A stretch of 64,000 bases of DNA from Lepiota brunneoincarnata (lineage: Eukaryota > Basidiomycota > Agaricomycetes > Agaricales > Agaricaceae), in assembly GCA_023014365.1 (NCBI GenBank), contig JAEBUN010000023.1, positions 799,096 through 863,095 of the forward strand, written 5' to 3'. The position numbers were made by a program, and so were the translations under genes. A model generated the notes under the pieces. It searched no databases. It worked only from the letters and a program-made list of their open reading frames with translations, and was not told where the DNA came from. Each line of letters opens with the position of its first letter. The first letter of the stretch is position 1. Shown in pieces: positions 31,765-43,089 of the stretch.

Positions 31765-33153
31765 CTAATGAGCGTACCGGTCACGGTAAGACCCCCTCCG
31801 ACGACCTCTATCCTGTGCGGAACCTGATGCTGGTGCTGATGCTGGTGCTGATCCTGATCCTGGTGCTGATCCTGGTGCTGATCCTGGTGCTTGTGCTTGT
31901 GCTTGTGCTTGTGCTTGCAATGGCGGTTCAGGCCCTGGCCCTTGTGGTGGGATCGGCGAAAACAAAAGGGATATAGGCGGAAGCAATAGCCCCAGACCGA
32001 TATAAGCGACTGTCAAAGGAGTTAGCCATCTGCGAGCCGCTAGTTCCAGAACCAACACACAAAGAAAACCAAAGCCTATCTCCGCGGTCGGTTCACCCTT
32101 CACTATATTATAGGCCCTGACTCCCTTAAGAAGCCACACGTGGAGGTGGAAGAAAGGGAGAAAGGCTGTCAATCACAGAACTCAGATTCCGAGTGCTACG
32201 AGCTGAAGTCCTGCCACGCACCAAAAACCATTCCTATGGTAGCAAGACAACCGCAGATCTTGTTGCATATGGCTGTGTGCCTAGGGTTCATCCAAGCAGA
32301 CAGGATGAAAATAACGAACATAAAGAGGTAAAGCACCCAGGCAAATATGATAGGCACCCCGGATTGTATTGCAGGCGGATCCAAGATTCTGGGAAGCATG
32401 TCGTTATCCGATGACCCCAGTATATCTAAACGGTCTTTTCATACGGTCAGTATGCGCACCTCATCTTGCTACAAGGTGCTCACCATATTGAGGGTTTGTA
32501 CTTATACCGGAGCAATTCCATCCTGGATCGACGGGGCCACGCTTGCAGCTATCTGCAGAAGGTTACGTGGCTTCCCTGGCATGAAGTAATGTCTACTCAC
32601 GGAAAAGCCCCAATGATGCACTTGGGCCGCCACTGCCTCCAGGAAGGACAATCATGAGTGAGACTGTCCTATTCGTCGGCTCCATGAGCGCGGCGATCAG
32701 CAGGAATATGATCCCGATGGAGGGAAGGAAGCAACCGAGAAGCCACCGGCCTGCCTTCCGGATGAATCTCCAATCTGTCTGGCGTTGGTGAGCCGCCTGG
32801 AATTCCTGAATTAGCGGCCGTATTCGTCGAAGCGGCCGTGATTGACGAGCCTGCGGGCGTTGACCCGGTCCTCGGGCCTGTCTTTGGGTTAGAACCCGTT
32901 GAACCTCTGGTGGAACTTGGGCCCCAGCTGGAGCCTGTTGTCGACGCTCTGGTACAAGTGCGGCCTGGCCTATAGACAGTCGTCGAGCATATTCTAACCC
33001 TGGTCCATCCTCCTCCCATTCATCCTCTGAGTCTGAGCCAATAGCTCTTAGGTCCTCTCGCGTTGCCGCTACTCGGTTCGCTGGTGGGGGCCCCTCTACT
33101 TGGGCCTCTGGTTGTTGAGCGGGTTGTCGTCGAGCGGATGATTGTCGACTCAT
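31765..33153 (-). CDS. Orphan multi-pass membrane protein with Ala/Pro/Gln repeat tail
   Basis: 403-residue protein; exons 32601-33153, 32508-32552, 32222-32434, 31765-32165 total 1212 nt with all phases correct. A cytosolic-looking N-terminal half (Arg/Gln/Ala-rich, with an acidic SDSEDEWEEDG block) is followed by hydrophobic helices LLGCFLPSIGIIFLLIAALM, SGVPIIFAWVLYLFMFVIFI, CNKICGCLATIGMVFG and a pair around FGFLCVLVLELAA and VAYIGLGLLLPPISLLF, then a low-complexity tail of QAQAQA and PGSAPGSA repeats. No family is recognised. The ATG at 33153 is preferred; an upstream in-frame start at 33276 would add a hydrophobic leader. Its stop lies 60 bp from that of SWC2. Confidence 0.65.
31823..31918 (-). 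repeat. Coding minisatellite (6-12 bp units) in the orphan membrane protein
   Basis: Tandem GCTGAT/CCTGGT and GTGCTT units on the plus strand correspond to Ala-Gln and Pro-Gly-Ser-Ala repeats of the protein tail on the minus strand. Confidence 0.85.
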
Positions 33154-34361
33154 TAGAGCAGAGACTTGTGTTTGTGCCAATAACACGATCCAGTCGTGAG
33201 GGCTAAAGAGGAGGCGATTGGAGGCTGAGCCAGCGGCCTCGAGGGAACAAAGAAAGATAGCGAGAGACACGGTCAAGCGACGTGTCGCTCGGCCTAAACC
33301 AGCAGCTTTTTATTCCAACTTGATGCATCACATTCTATTGTCCCTTGCTATCTTGTCTGGTATACTTAATACGAGCTCTCCCCAAAAGGAAAAAAAAAAA
33401 AAATGATGGAGGCGATGCTTGTTGTTATGGGTTCACGAGGGTCCTGGACACCCAGCATGTATGACCCTGGACGGCAGGGGGGTCACGGGTGTACATGTTA
33501 ATGGGGGTGTTAGTCCACGAGTGGAATCCAATCTATCCTGATAGCCTATGGTGAGTCTCTATGTGCAGTTCTTTCCTCCGCAAGCCGAGTTGAGCGCTAG
33601 TTTGTCTCGCTCTGACGGTTATGATTGCGTGAGAGACCCCGGTCATGACACGCTAGCAACATGTACTCTAGGCTCGGCTCACGACCCCTCTTCAACGACT
33701 ATAAGTCTTTTTGTTACTGCATTGTTTCGGATTTCCCGATTACCTGGCGACGAAAAAATTCATTCTGTTTCACCTAAGCTCAGCGAGTCCGTACCTCAGT
33801 CACAAAAACGAGCGAGCATTCCTTCATACCATCATGAAACCGTATTGACCTCCCTCTCACTAGTCTATGTCCCTTGCGTTCAATGACAATGTGTTTTCAC
33901 GAACAACTTGGAGAAAACGGGTTGGAGTTCCGGATTAGAGACAAACGAACTGGTGGTGATCGAGAAGAGCTCGTTGGTGCCGTCAGTGGCAGCATCTAGA
34001 GAATAAATATATCAACCAGAATTATTTAAACAACACCTCCAGTGAATTTCACAGGAATCCCAGGAGGCCGATCAAAGCTAACAACATAACGACAAGCTGC
34101 ACCACTCAGCACTAAGTAGTCGTTGCTTCATGTCGTGTTTTCGTTGCGGTCAACATCAACACCCGTCGTAGCTTCCGGGGGACGCTGGGCCTTCCACTCC
34201 AACCCCGGTCTCTCTCTCCCCAAAACCAAAAAGTCGCGCTGACTGGTGCAGTAGTAATGGCAGTGCTTCTTGTTCCCGTTTCTCGACATTGCAACACAGC
34301 ATGTCTATCCTTGCTTGCTCAATACACCCATTTTTATTGTTAATCGTTACGATGGATATAT
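33154..34361. other. Intergenic region with a 13-nt A tract
   Basis: About 1.2 kb. Open frames such as 33548-33886 have no recognisable similarity or splice context. A pure A run occurs at about 33391-33403. I see nothing else. Confidence 0.4.
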
Positions 34362-35457
34362 CTAAGCACTTCCGTCATCTATCTCATCGCCCGACTCGAC
34401 TTGCTGGACGTGCCCGCGTTGTTGGGCCCGGGGGCGGACGTAAATGGGAGCGGGAGGAGTGGGCCCGTTCTCAGGTATATAAACGGTTCTGACACCAACC
34501 CTGTTTTCCGCCCTTAAGTGATTTACCTCTCCTGTCAACTGAACCACACGGTCGTCCGTCATCTGCTTAATTTCCTCTCGACCGTCCAGTCTCGACAGCT
34601 CTGCCCTCCACATAAATGCTGAATATAATAGTGAAAGTAACAAACACGCCACTGAAACCCAAGCCACTGTCAAAACTGTCAGTCTTTCGTGAATCTCTAT
34701 CGTGAAAATGGAATAGACGTGCGGCTAATACCCCGGCCAGGCCGGACGACAAGCTGAGAAGAAAGCTGAAACTTCTCAATGATACTTGTAGCTGTTCTTA
34801 TCGTTTTTGCAAACCAGTTATGGAGGAGGGCGGTGGTGAGTACCGCTATAAATTACCGAGTTAAGGTACCAGATGCAATCAGGGAACCTCCCAATTACGC
34901 ACCGACGAAGGCTGTGGGTAAGCCGGTATATACGGCGTACTTGTACCATCTCGCAGCGTCTTCATCGAACCGTTTGAGCAATAAATGAGCGTAAACTTCC
35001 ACCGGAAGGGAAATCGCTCCGCTCCATGTAATAATCAACATGAAGATCACAAACGCCGGCATGCGGGAGAACTCCAGCGTCGCACCCATTACGTCGCTGA
35101 TGGAGTTGAATACAGAAGCGTCTGTTATATAGTTGATGTACACAGTCCATTTCAGCGGGGAAGATGCTCACTGAGATTCCTGAGACAAACAAGAATATCG
35201 CTGCCATTATCGCGGTAACAATAACCTGTAGGACACCTGAATTTGTGCGACTTCCTTGGTGTGGACCAAATATATTACTCACCAAAAATCCCAACAGATA
35301 TACTCGGGCCAATCCCTTCACCTCTCAGCGGCCCGACCTCAACAAGCGAGAGAGTATTGTCGTTAGTTGGAGAGACCGCGAACACGATCAGGAAGACGAT
35401 AGCCATTAGGTGCATAAACATCGCCACAAAGCCCCATTGCACCGGACCGAATTCCAT
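34362..35457 (-). CDS. Orphan small multi-pass membrane protein
   Basis: Starts at 35457 (MEFGPVQWGFVAMFMHLMA). Exon 1 (35283-35457) has one helix and a Gly-rich loop; after an intron, exon 35172-35236 encodes VIVTAIMAAIFLFVSGIS. Later exons encode MPAFVIFMLIITWSGAISLP, a PTAFVGA...TTALLHNWF segment and a last helix TVAWVSVACLLLSLLYSAFM followed by a charged coiled stretch (WRAELSRLDGREEIKQM) and a polar tail ending in GDEIDDGSA at 34362. Four or five helices in all. The exact borders of exon 3 are uncertain. No known family; gene boundaries are supported by consistent hydrophobicity and splice signals only. Confidence 0.5.
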
Positions 35458-36200
35458 TATTCGTTAGGCTGGAAGGCGAGCCAGAGGTATAGAGAATCAA
35501 AGAAAAATGTACCACACGTCCCAGGCGTGAGGTTGGGAAAAAAATGTGCTTAGGGGCTCGGGGAGGGTGGTGAAGGTGTGTACAAGGGCAAGACGCAGTC
35601 AGCAAAAAAGTCCATGGTTCGACCCGTTTCCACCGTTTTATATGAATTCGGGCGGAACAATACCTCCATAGGTATATTCGTCCTTTCTTCTCCCCCTTAA
35701 CGACTCACCCTTGATGCCCATCGCTTTTACTGATACCATCAAGCCCATTTGTGTCACTCAATTGTTGCAGCGCCACTCAAGAACCATAGATGGTAGTTGG
35801 ACCCACAAGGGAGTGAACGCGCTGGTTATGGAAGAGTGGATACACAAGGAGACACTTGGTTTGTTCGTCCATCCAGTTATTAACGAAAGGAATAATACGT
35901 GGTGTTACAGTCTGCAGCCTCGTGCCGCACGCCAGATGCAAACCCAAAAACCACGCAAGGACGGGTATAAATCATATTCGGAGGCGGATTGATCTGTTCA
36001 GGGAAGATATGAAATGGGTAAGTGGTGGGGGATATCTCGCATTAGATCAGACGAGTGACAGCGATGGTTGCGTATATATATAAAGAGTTGATGATGACCG
36101 TAATGAATAGCAAATCCAAAGGAATCGTCGGAAGTGGATTAGACGAAAAATTGGGTGCTGTAACCGGGCCGTGAGCCATATTGATCACCAGGTAGTTTGA
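35458..36200. other. Intergenic region, no gene seen
   Basis: About 740 bp. A 93-codon plus-strand frame at 35711-35992 lacks any recognisable feature. It should hold the promoter of the membrane-protein gene to its left and the 3' end of the low-complexity gene to its right. Confidence 0.4.
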
Positions 36201-39084
36201 TCAAACATACTGAATCCGGCTAGCGGCGTGTACCTCCATTTCCTCCATTTTGTACGAGTTCAGCTCCTCCTTGATCCTCTGCGCTAAGGCCGGTGTTAGC
36301 CGGCTCCACGTGGCAGGTTCACTCCTGCGGTCGTAAACAGATGAAGAAAAGGTGTCGTAGACAGACAAGCTATTGGCGAATGCCAACTTTTTGATGGGTG
36401 CGGTCGCCGATCTATGTGTCAGCGTTGGGGCAGAAGACGGTATCATCGACAGAGCAGGTGCGGAAGAATTAAGGGACGGGTGTTGGAATATCGAGCTCGG
36501 TCGCTCTAAAGGATGGGAGGAATGGGAGGGGGAATGGGCATCAGACAAGTCTTTCGTATTAAAGGTAGGACTAATCGGAGAAGAAGAATCAAACTGAAGA
36601 GGGGGGATCGAGGGCGCCAGAGAGGAACTATTGCCGTGAGGTGAAGAGTGCGAGTTGTGCCGGTGGAGGCCATCAATATGATCAGGGTCTGGGGACGGAA
36701 TGCGAGCCAGGGGTCCAAGCTCTGCTTGGCCAGGATGTGAGTTGTACGAGTTGGAACGTGCACGGGTGGGGAGGGCTTGATCTGCGAGGCGCTGTGCTTG
36801 GTCGTATGAACCAGCATCTAGTGAAACAGTTAGGGACTGTCAGAGGGTATTCAGGGGACGCACTTTTGAGGATGCCCTTCATAGGGCCCTTTGTTATCTC
36901 TATGCTCCGCTGGGTATCCATCGCCCATGGTTCCACCTCTTCGTCATCGTTAATCGACGTCCTCCCCATTCCTACACGAATTGTTACATCCTCATCGTTC
37001 TCCGATAGATTCCAATCCTCGTCATCGTCCCAACCATCTGCATTGTACGACCCATGCTGAGGATCGTACCCGCCCTCATCACTCCCCTCATCATCATCTT
37101 CGATGATTACCCTCGTCCCATCCTCATTCACCCTAACATCTCCAGACCGTTTGACTGGTGACGCATAACCCGCTCGTGTAGTTGTGCTCTTATCCCATGT
37201 AGAGACGCCGGCGCTGCTAGGTTCGCTGTTGGCATCTACAGTAGGCGCGGCAGTTTGTGCTTCTTGCTGGGCCTTGACCTTGGCCGCGGCTTCCGCATTA
37301 CTCTTGAGAGTATGCTGTCGGGCCAATTTGGCTGCTGGACTGAGTCCATTCATATCCGCACCAACACTCCAGTCGCTACCCCTGTCCAGTTCAGCAGTGA
37401 CGTGTGACACACTAGCCTCAAGAGCTTCGGTTTTGGCACCCTTCTTGTCCTTTTTCTTGGACTTGTCACTATCCTTATTCTTATCTTTGAAGATGGACGT
37501 GATGCCGGCCAGGGAGTTCCTCCTGACCACCAATTTGCTCATCGACCCGAGCTTTCGGATCATGACACTGGCACTGCTGACGGTCGATGAGAGGGATATG
37601 TTATCGGTACTCGCATTGAGCCGCGAGTTAAACAGCGACGCGGCCCGACTCTTCTTTCTCGTCTGCACAGTAGCTGCAGACTGTGTGTCGTCAAGTCCAC
37701 TATCAGGACTGCGAATGCTGCCTGCCGCTTCCGGCCGCGTCACCGATGAGTTGATAGTTAAGGACTCCTTGCCCTTGGCTTTGCCCGAATTGTAGGCGGA
37801 CGCCTTGATAGACTCGTCATCGTCGTCGAGTTCCTCTTCTTTAAGGGTATTAAAGGAGAGAGCACGACGGAGCCTACCCTTCAATCCCCCGCTCCTCATG
37901 CCAGATGGGGGTTTTGAGGGCTCTAACATGGCGGCCAGGTCGCTATCATCTCGCGACATCCGCTTTTCCGAAGCGGTGAAGGTGCCTTGAGAGAGCGGGG
38001 AGGGACGTGCAAGACGAGGTGCATTGGAGGAAGACACGGAGGTTGATGAGGGGGATGTGGCGGTGGTTGGGCCTGATTGAGATAGCATGGAAGGTCGCGA
38101 AGAGGTTGACGTAGCAGTTGACGACGACGACGACACATTGTGATTGTGCGGCACCCGGGGTGTGTTCGCCTTGGAGGATGTTGAGGAGGAGCCGGGCGAA
38201 GGTGAGCTTCGTGCTGAGCTTGAAGCTGACGGGTTCGGGGAGCCGTTGTTCCGGCTGCGAGAAATAGAATTGGCCGACGGCACATTGTGGCCGCTGTGAC
38301 CGCTTTGACTACTGTTAGTGCGCTGCCTCTGGCTGCTGGAGGAATTAATGGAGGACGTTGAGCCAGAAGCTTCGGGCCGTGCATAAGGGGGCTGCGGAAT
38401 GTGACCAATGCCGGTTCGCCAATCACTGTTGTTGTCCTGGGTGTGCGAACCATGTCGATGAGGCCGTCGATAAGGATGAAAGCCAGTGTACTGGCCATTT
38501 TGCGGACCTTGCTGATCACCTCCACCACCCCGTTGCGCATGTGGGGGAGGGGTACCGCTAGGGAAAGGGTTAAAAGGAGGTGTAGTGGAGTTTTGAGAGA
38601 AGTAGTCGTTAGAAGCCGAGGGGTTTGAAGCAGCGCGCTGGGTAGCCATCTGAGCAAAACCATGTTGCGCATTGAACATCATCTGCTGGTAAGCCCATTG
38701 TGCAAGTTGAGCGTTTGCGGGATCAAAATAGGCAGCCTGGGGAGATAATTGGGTGGGATAGGGTTGGGGAGCTTGCTGCTGCTGTTGATTCTGAAAGAAG
38801 GAGGGGTAGAAGGGGGCGGCAGCTATTGAGGGTGTCCAGCTGCCCTGGGGCTGCTGTTGGAGAGGGAACGTGTAGGGGGACTGCTGGAGTTGATGTTGGT
38901 GAACTTGCTGCTGCTGCTGTTGCTGCTGCTGCAGATGATGGTTATGATGGGAAGGGACTACCTGCGTTGACGATGGGTGATCGTTGGCGGGAGAGGAGCG
39001 TTGGCGTGAGGAGTTGGAAGAAGAAACGTCCATTTCTGTGTCTGTGTGAGGATACTTCCAGTCTGAGGAAAGGAGAACAGCCAT
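36201..39084 (-). CDS. Large Ser/Gln/Asn-rich protein with conserved C-terminal motif, function unknown
   Basis: 945-residue protein in two exons (36864-39084 and 36201-36817; 2838 nt). Residues 1-300 are Gln/Asn/Pro/His-rich with a polyQ run; 300-440 are Ser/Thr-rich; a basic LKGRLRRALSFNTLKEEEL block, an MIRKLGSMSKLVVRRNSL patch with repeated RRxS sites (possible PKA or 14-3-3 sites) and a Lys-rich KDKNKDSDKSKKKDKK stretch follow. An acidic region (EDDDEGSDEGG, DDDEDW) precedes the C-terminal motif WSRLTPALAQRIKEELNSYK ending MEEMEVHAASRIQYV. I associate this type of ending with fungal cell-polarity or signalling adaptors, from memory only. The ATG at 39084 is used; frames above it look like 5' UTR. 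Confidence 0.72.
38906..38932 (-). repeat. CAG/CTG repeat coding for polyglutamine
   Basis: About nine Gln codons in a near-perfect CTG run on the plus strand, inside the N-terminal part of the 945-residue protein. Confidence 0.85.
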
Positions 39085-39243
39085 GGACTGAGTTGGGGAC
39101 GTGAGGTAACCGAGCAAACACCCCCTACGTGTTCTGTGTGGTCTGGCGTGGATCAGTTCGGGTCTGGAGACATACAAAGGGGAAGGGGTATGCTGCTCAC
39201 CACCTGGCGTTGAACACGAAGCTTAGGAGGAACACAGGTATGC

Positions 39244-39264
39244 GTGTGTGTGTGTGTGTGTGTG
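39244..39264. repeat. (GT)n microsatellite
   Basis: About ten GT units in the 5' flank of the 945-residue gene. Confidence 0.95.
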
Positions 39265-39396
39265 GGAGGAAGGGGTGGGGGACACTGGCAACAGCGACCA
39301 AAGGCAAATCTGTTGCAATCACGAAGCCACAATCAAAATAAATTCAAAACTTCCCACGTCTGTAAGAGTATGTAGTAAGTACAATGATCATAAAAC

Positions 39397-39937
39397 TTAA
39401 GGTACCACCATCTCCTCCAGACCAATGCTCTCGCATCGCTCCACTGCTATCCTGGAATCATCAGGGAACCAGATCTTTTCTTCATGGTCCAGCCCAAGGA
39501 CTATGTAAGCGGCTGCCGTTCTACTCAGCCAGACATATACTATTCCCTCGCCCGAGCAGCCGGCAGCTATCCGTTCTCCAGGTGGCGCAAGAGCTGGTAT
39601 ACCACCGTCCAACGAAGCACTGAGCTTCTCGTCAGAAGACAGGGGATCCTGTCCCAGTTTACCCGTCGAAATGGCAAAAATCCCACGCCATTTTCGAACT
39701 ACGATGTCCTTCTGGTCATTGTCGCCGACACGGAAGTAATGTCCCACTGCGTTCAACAGGTAATCTGCAACTAATAGGTCCCAGGTGCTGTCATCTGCGT
39801 TGCCAATCTCTGTCGAGTATGTATTATTTCTATCGAGTTCACCGCACGGCGTGAGCTCCGCTGGAAAGGGTATGCTGATGGTGACGAATTCTGGGGCGCC
39901 GGCGGCGGCTGCCGGGCCAGGCAATCGAGTGAACTGA
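39397..39937 (-). CDS. Hypothetical protein, last exon of an unrecognised gene
   Basis: A 180-residue open exon from an acceptor at about 39938 (TTTCAG) to the stop at 39397. It reads PEFVTISIPFPAELTP, then DLLVADYLLNAVGHYFRVGD, KDIVVRKWRGIFAI, and later GIVYVWLSRTAAAYIVLGLD. The alternation of hydrophobic and charged residues looks like a real beta-rich protein, but no family comes to mind. Upstream on the same strand, 40119-40640 contains coding-like pieces (LFGYWISSLHIFNPYINLL, GMVPKKLIIRFRPSHLS) that may be earlier exons; joins are unclear, so the gene start is not called. Confidence 0.4.
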
Positions 39938-39959
39938 AATGAAGCGCAAAGGACTGCAT

Positions 39960-40819
39960 GCCTGTCCAGTCATGACTACATTTTGTTTACCCAGACTCGA
40001 TGTGGCTGAGCGGTCATGACACCCTTCGCGGGCAAGTCTTGCTCCGCATACTGGGGATAGGCGGGAGACCCATGCATTTTTTGCGTGAAAAACGTGATGG
40101 ACACGAATGCAAGTCAGGTCAGTGACAAATGTGTTGCGGCGAGGGAGGCTCTAGTTGAATGGAGGTTCGCAAGTGACCTACTGCCAACGCTCCGGCGCTT
40201 TCTAGACTTGATAACCTGAGCTCTCGACTGGGAGATCTTGCATATAGATCCCGGCAGAGTCTTAGCACGGTGGTAGAGATTGGTGTCCTTGTAGGTATCG
40301 TAGGACTGTGTTCTGCGACGCTGAGATGAGATGGCCGGAAGCGGATGATCAGCTTTTTCGGGACCATGCCGATTCTTATCCGAGATAGTCCTGGTATAGC
40401 GCCGGTGTCATATGGCCACCATTTCTGTATTGGAAGTAAATTGATATATGGATTGAAGATATGAAGAGAGGAGATCCAGTACCCGAACAAGCATATCTGG
40501 GTGATTATGTGCAGGGACCTGTTGACATCATAGTGGAGGATAGTTCTTGCAATTGAGATGCCAGTAATAACGTTTCCGATAATGACCTATTCCAGGACGG
40601 GAGGGTTCGTCCAATATGAATCACAGTGGTTAGGGACATGAATGCCAGTGGAGGCGGTAATGCGTTGGATGAGAACGGTTGACAGAGGGTGAAACGAGGC
40701 AGAATGGAGAGGGTAACTCAAGGGAGAGACCAAGGTATAGAGGCACCCATTGCACAGCCACAATCCCGTTTATTGTTTATTAAAGGTTTTCTTTTTCTTT
40801 TCGTTCTCTCCAATAAATA
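39960..40819. other. Possible upstream exons of the hypothetical gene, and DOT1 promoter
   Basis: The minus strand between 40119 and 40640 holds coding-like segments described under the hypothetical protein. The 80 bp before 40820, with a pyrimidine-rich run (CTTTTTCTTTTCGTTCTCTCC, near 40790-40810), is the likely 5' UTR of DOT1. Confidence 0.3.
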
Positions 40820-42966
40820 ATGCTCACCTCACCTTCCACCGACCTCGCCTTCTTCTCTCCCTCGAGACTCTCTTCTTCTTCTTCTTCACCGTCACCTGCC
40901 GTCAAGACACGTATCGTCTCAGCTTTTCGTCCACCCACCGCCACAACCTCATCCACCTGTCCTCTCCACAGCTCCCCCCTCCCCTCCTCTTCATCTGCTT
41001 CCTTTTCTTCTCCTCTCTCAGACCCTTCCACCTCATATTCAAAGAAACGCAAATCACCCGACGCAGAAACCCCACTGTCCGCCCCTGTCCTTCGCGAGAC
41101 TAAACGGCCACGCGCCGTTACCAAGAAGAAAACGCGAAAACACACCTCAACCACCTCTTCGCGCGCCCACAGCCGTCAGAGGATCCTGGCCCCCTCTCCT
41201 GAGCCTATATACCGCAGCGACAGATCGCGTTCCACCTCTCTTTTCCCAGCCTTGGACTCGGATGCACCTCTCCCCAGACGCCGTTGGCGTACTGACCAGG
41301 GTGGCGACCCAGGTCAATCATTCCTGAGCTCAGAGGCTATCATTAAGCGGCTCATCAAGTACTACAAAACATGTGCGCGCGTTCCCGTCCCGTGTCACTA
41401 CCTGTTGACATTCCCCAGACTTTAGGAATCCCAATGACCCCACAGACAAGTCTTTCGATCCCGGTCCCGAGAGTTACCCAGTAGTAGAGCTGGAATATCC
41501 CAACTCTGGCGCCAAGGAACGGTCAGTTACACCACCGAGCCCCATATCCCGCCATACCTACCTGCAAAAACGCTCAATGGTGGCACGTCACAGATTCATT
41601 CTTCTCGCACCCAAAGACAAAGACCACTACAACCCCATCATGGATCTGGAAAAGTCTCTCATCACCATCGTAGAATGTTAGTCCCAAACGGCGCCCTCCT
41701 TTTATCCCGTATTAATGACTCTTCAGTCTACTTAACGCCGGAGCAGCAAGCCCTTTTTGGCCCTTTACCCCGCGAGTCACTCGCTGACACAGACTCGCCC
41801 CCACCCTCTCCCTCTCCCTCTCCCCCACTCTCACGATCTTCCTCTGCATCTGCATCGGACCCCAACCTCTCTTCCCCCGACACATCTTCTCTCTCTCGAC
41901 CTTCCGATACTCATATACCACTCCTTCGTGCCCTAAAGCGGGCTATCAACTTGCAAGATGGCCCTCTCTTCCTTCATGCCATGAAAGCCATCAATGCAAT
42001 ATTAAGATCCCTCAAGACCCCCTCCCCAGACGTTCGTTTCCCGCAAACAATCCCCCGGAACCCCTTAATGGACATGGCCGAGACTTGGACAGAAACTGGC
42101 TTACCCAAACAAGTTCTCATGCGCATCATTGATGAGAACTACCAGCGTGCAGTCGGGCCCAACGTCAGGGCTCTCAAGAAATACGAAGCCTTCTCAAGTA
42201 CCGTCTACGGAGAACTCATGCCAATCTTATCCCACGAAGTCATCCGACTAACACAGTTGCGGGAAGATTCATTGTTCTTGGACCTTGGTAGCGGGGTGGC
42301 CAACGTCGTCGTGCAAGCCGCGTTACAGACGGGATGTACTGCATATGGCATTGAACTCATGCCTCAGCCCGCACGCGTAGCAAGGGATATGGTCGAACAA
42401 ATTAAGATACGGGCCCGAATGTGGGGGATCAACATTGGACAGATGGAACTCGAGGAGGGAGACATGTTGAAGAGCAGCCGAGTAGACGAACTCATGTCCA
42501 AGGCCGATGTAGTGCTCGTGGACAACAAAGTTTTCGAAGAGAGCCGTGAGGTGTTCTCTATATGCTTCTGCTCGAACCCCATTCTGACATGCTTTCCTTT
42601 TAGTAAACGAAGCTTTGAGGCCTAAGTTTTTGGATCTCAAAGAAGGCGCCATTGTGGTCTCCTTGGCGCCGTTTGTCAGCTCTCTCAATGCACGCATGAC
42701 GGAACGCAATGTAAGAGGCTGGCTCAGGAACTTTTCTTGTGCATCATGCTCACCTCGATCCTACTACATAGGTTGATGATATCAGTGCCATTTTCGAGGT
42801 CACAGAGTGCCAGTACCAATCTGGTAGTGTGTCGTGGGGAAACAACGGTGGTTCCTACTATCTCCATCGTGTTGATCGCGAGGGCTACGCTAAAATCCGT
42901 GAACGGTTTGAGAGCTCCCGCCAGAGTATGACTCGTGGATCGCGGCGAAGATACCAACAATCATAG
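40820..42966 (+). CDS. DOT1: Histone H3-K79 methyltransferase DOT1
   Basis: 619-residue DOT1, the non-SET enzyme that methylates H3 Lys79. Exons 40820-41372, 41419-41521, 41594-41676, 41727-42545, 42604-42710, 42772-42966 total 1860 nt in phase. A basic Ser-rich N terminus (KKTRKH, KRPRAVTKKK; DNA or nucleosome binding) precedes SFLSSEAIIKRLIKYYKT, VVELEYPNSGAKER and LEKSLITIVEFYLTPEQQ. The catalytic core has NYQRAVGPNVRALKKYEAFS, YGELMP, the SAM-binding motif I as LFLDLGSGVANVVVQAAL (42270-42320), GIELM with the acidic ribose-binding residue, DVVLVDNKVFE and the C-terminal SVSWGNNGGSYYLHRVD. The third motif I glycine (GVG) is Ala here. Confidence 0.93.
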
Positions 42967-43089
42967 AGCTTATTATCTTTATTCTTCATCGCTTGTAATA
43001 TTGCTTCGTGGATAGATACCATACCCGCCCCTGCCAACCACGTGTCATGTTTTTCTATATATACGTACGTGCTCTAGCCAGCGCGGTCA

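Noticed and set aside
31823..31918. CRISPR-like or satellite array
   Set aside because: It is a coding 6-12 bp repeat with no spacers, explained by the protein tail.
37184..37795. 203-codon open frame on the plus strand
   Set aside because: It lies antisense to the well supported 945-residue gene; its Leu/Ser composition mirrors the Ser/Gln-rich complement and it has no family motif.
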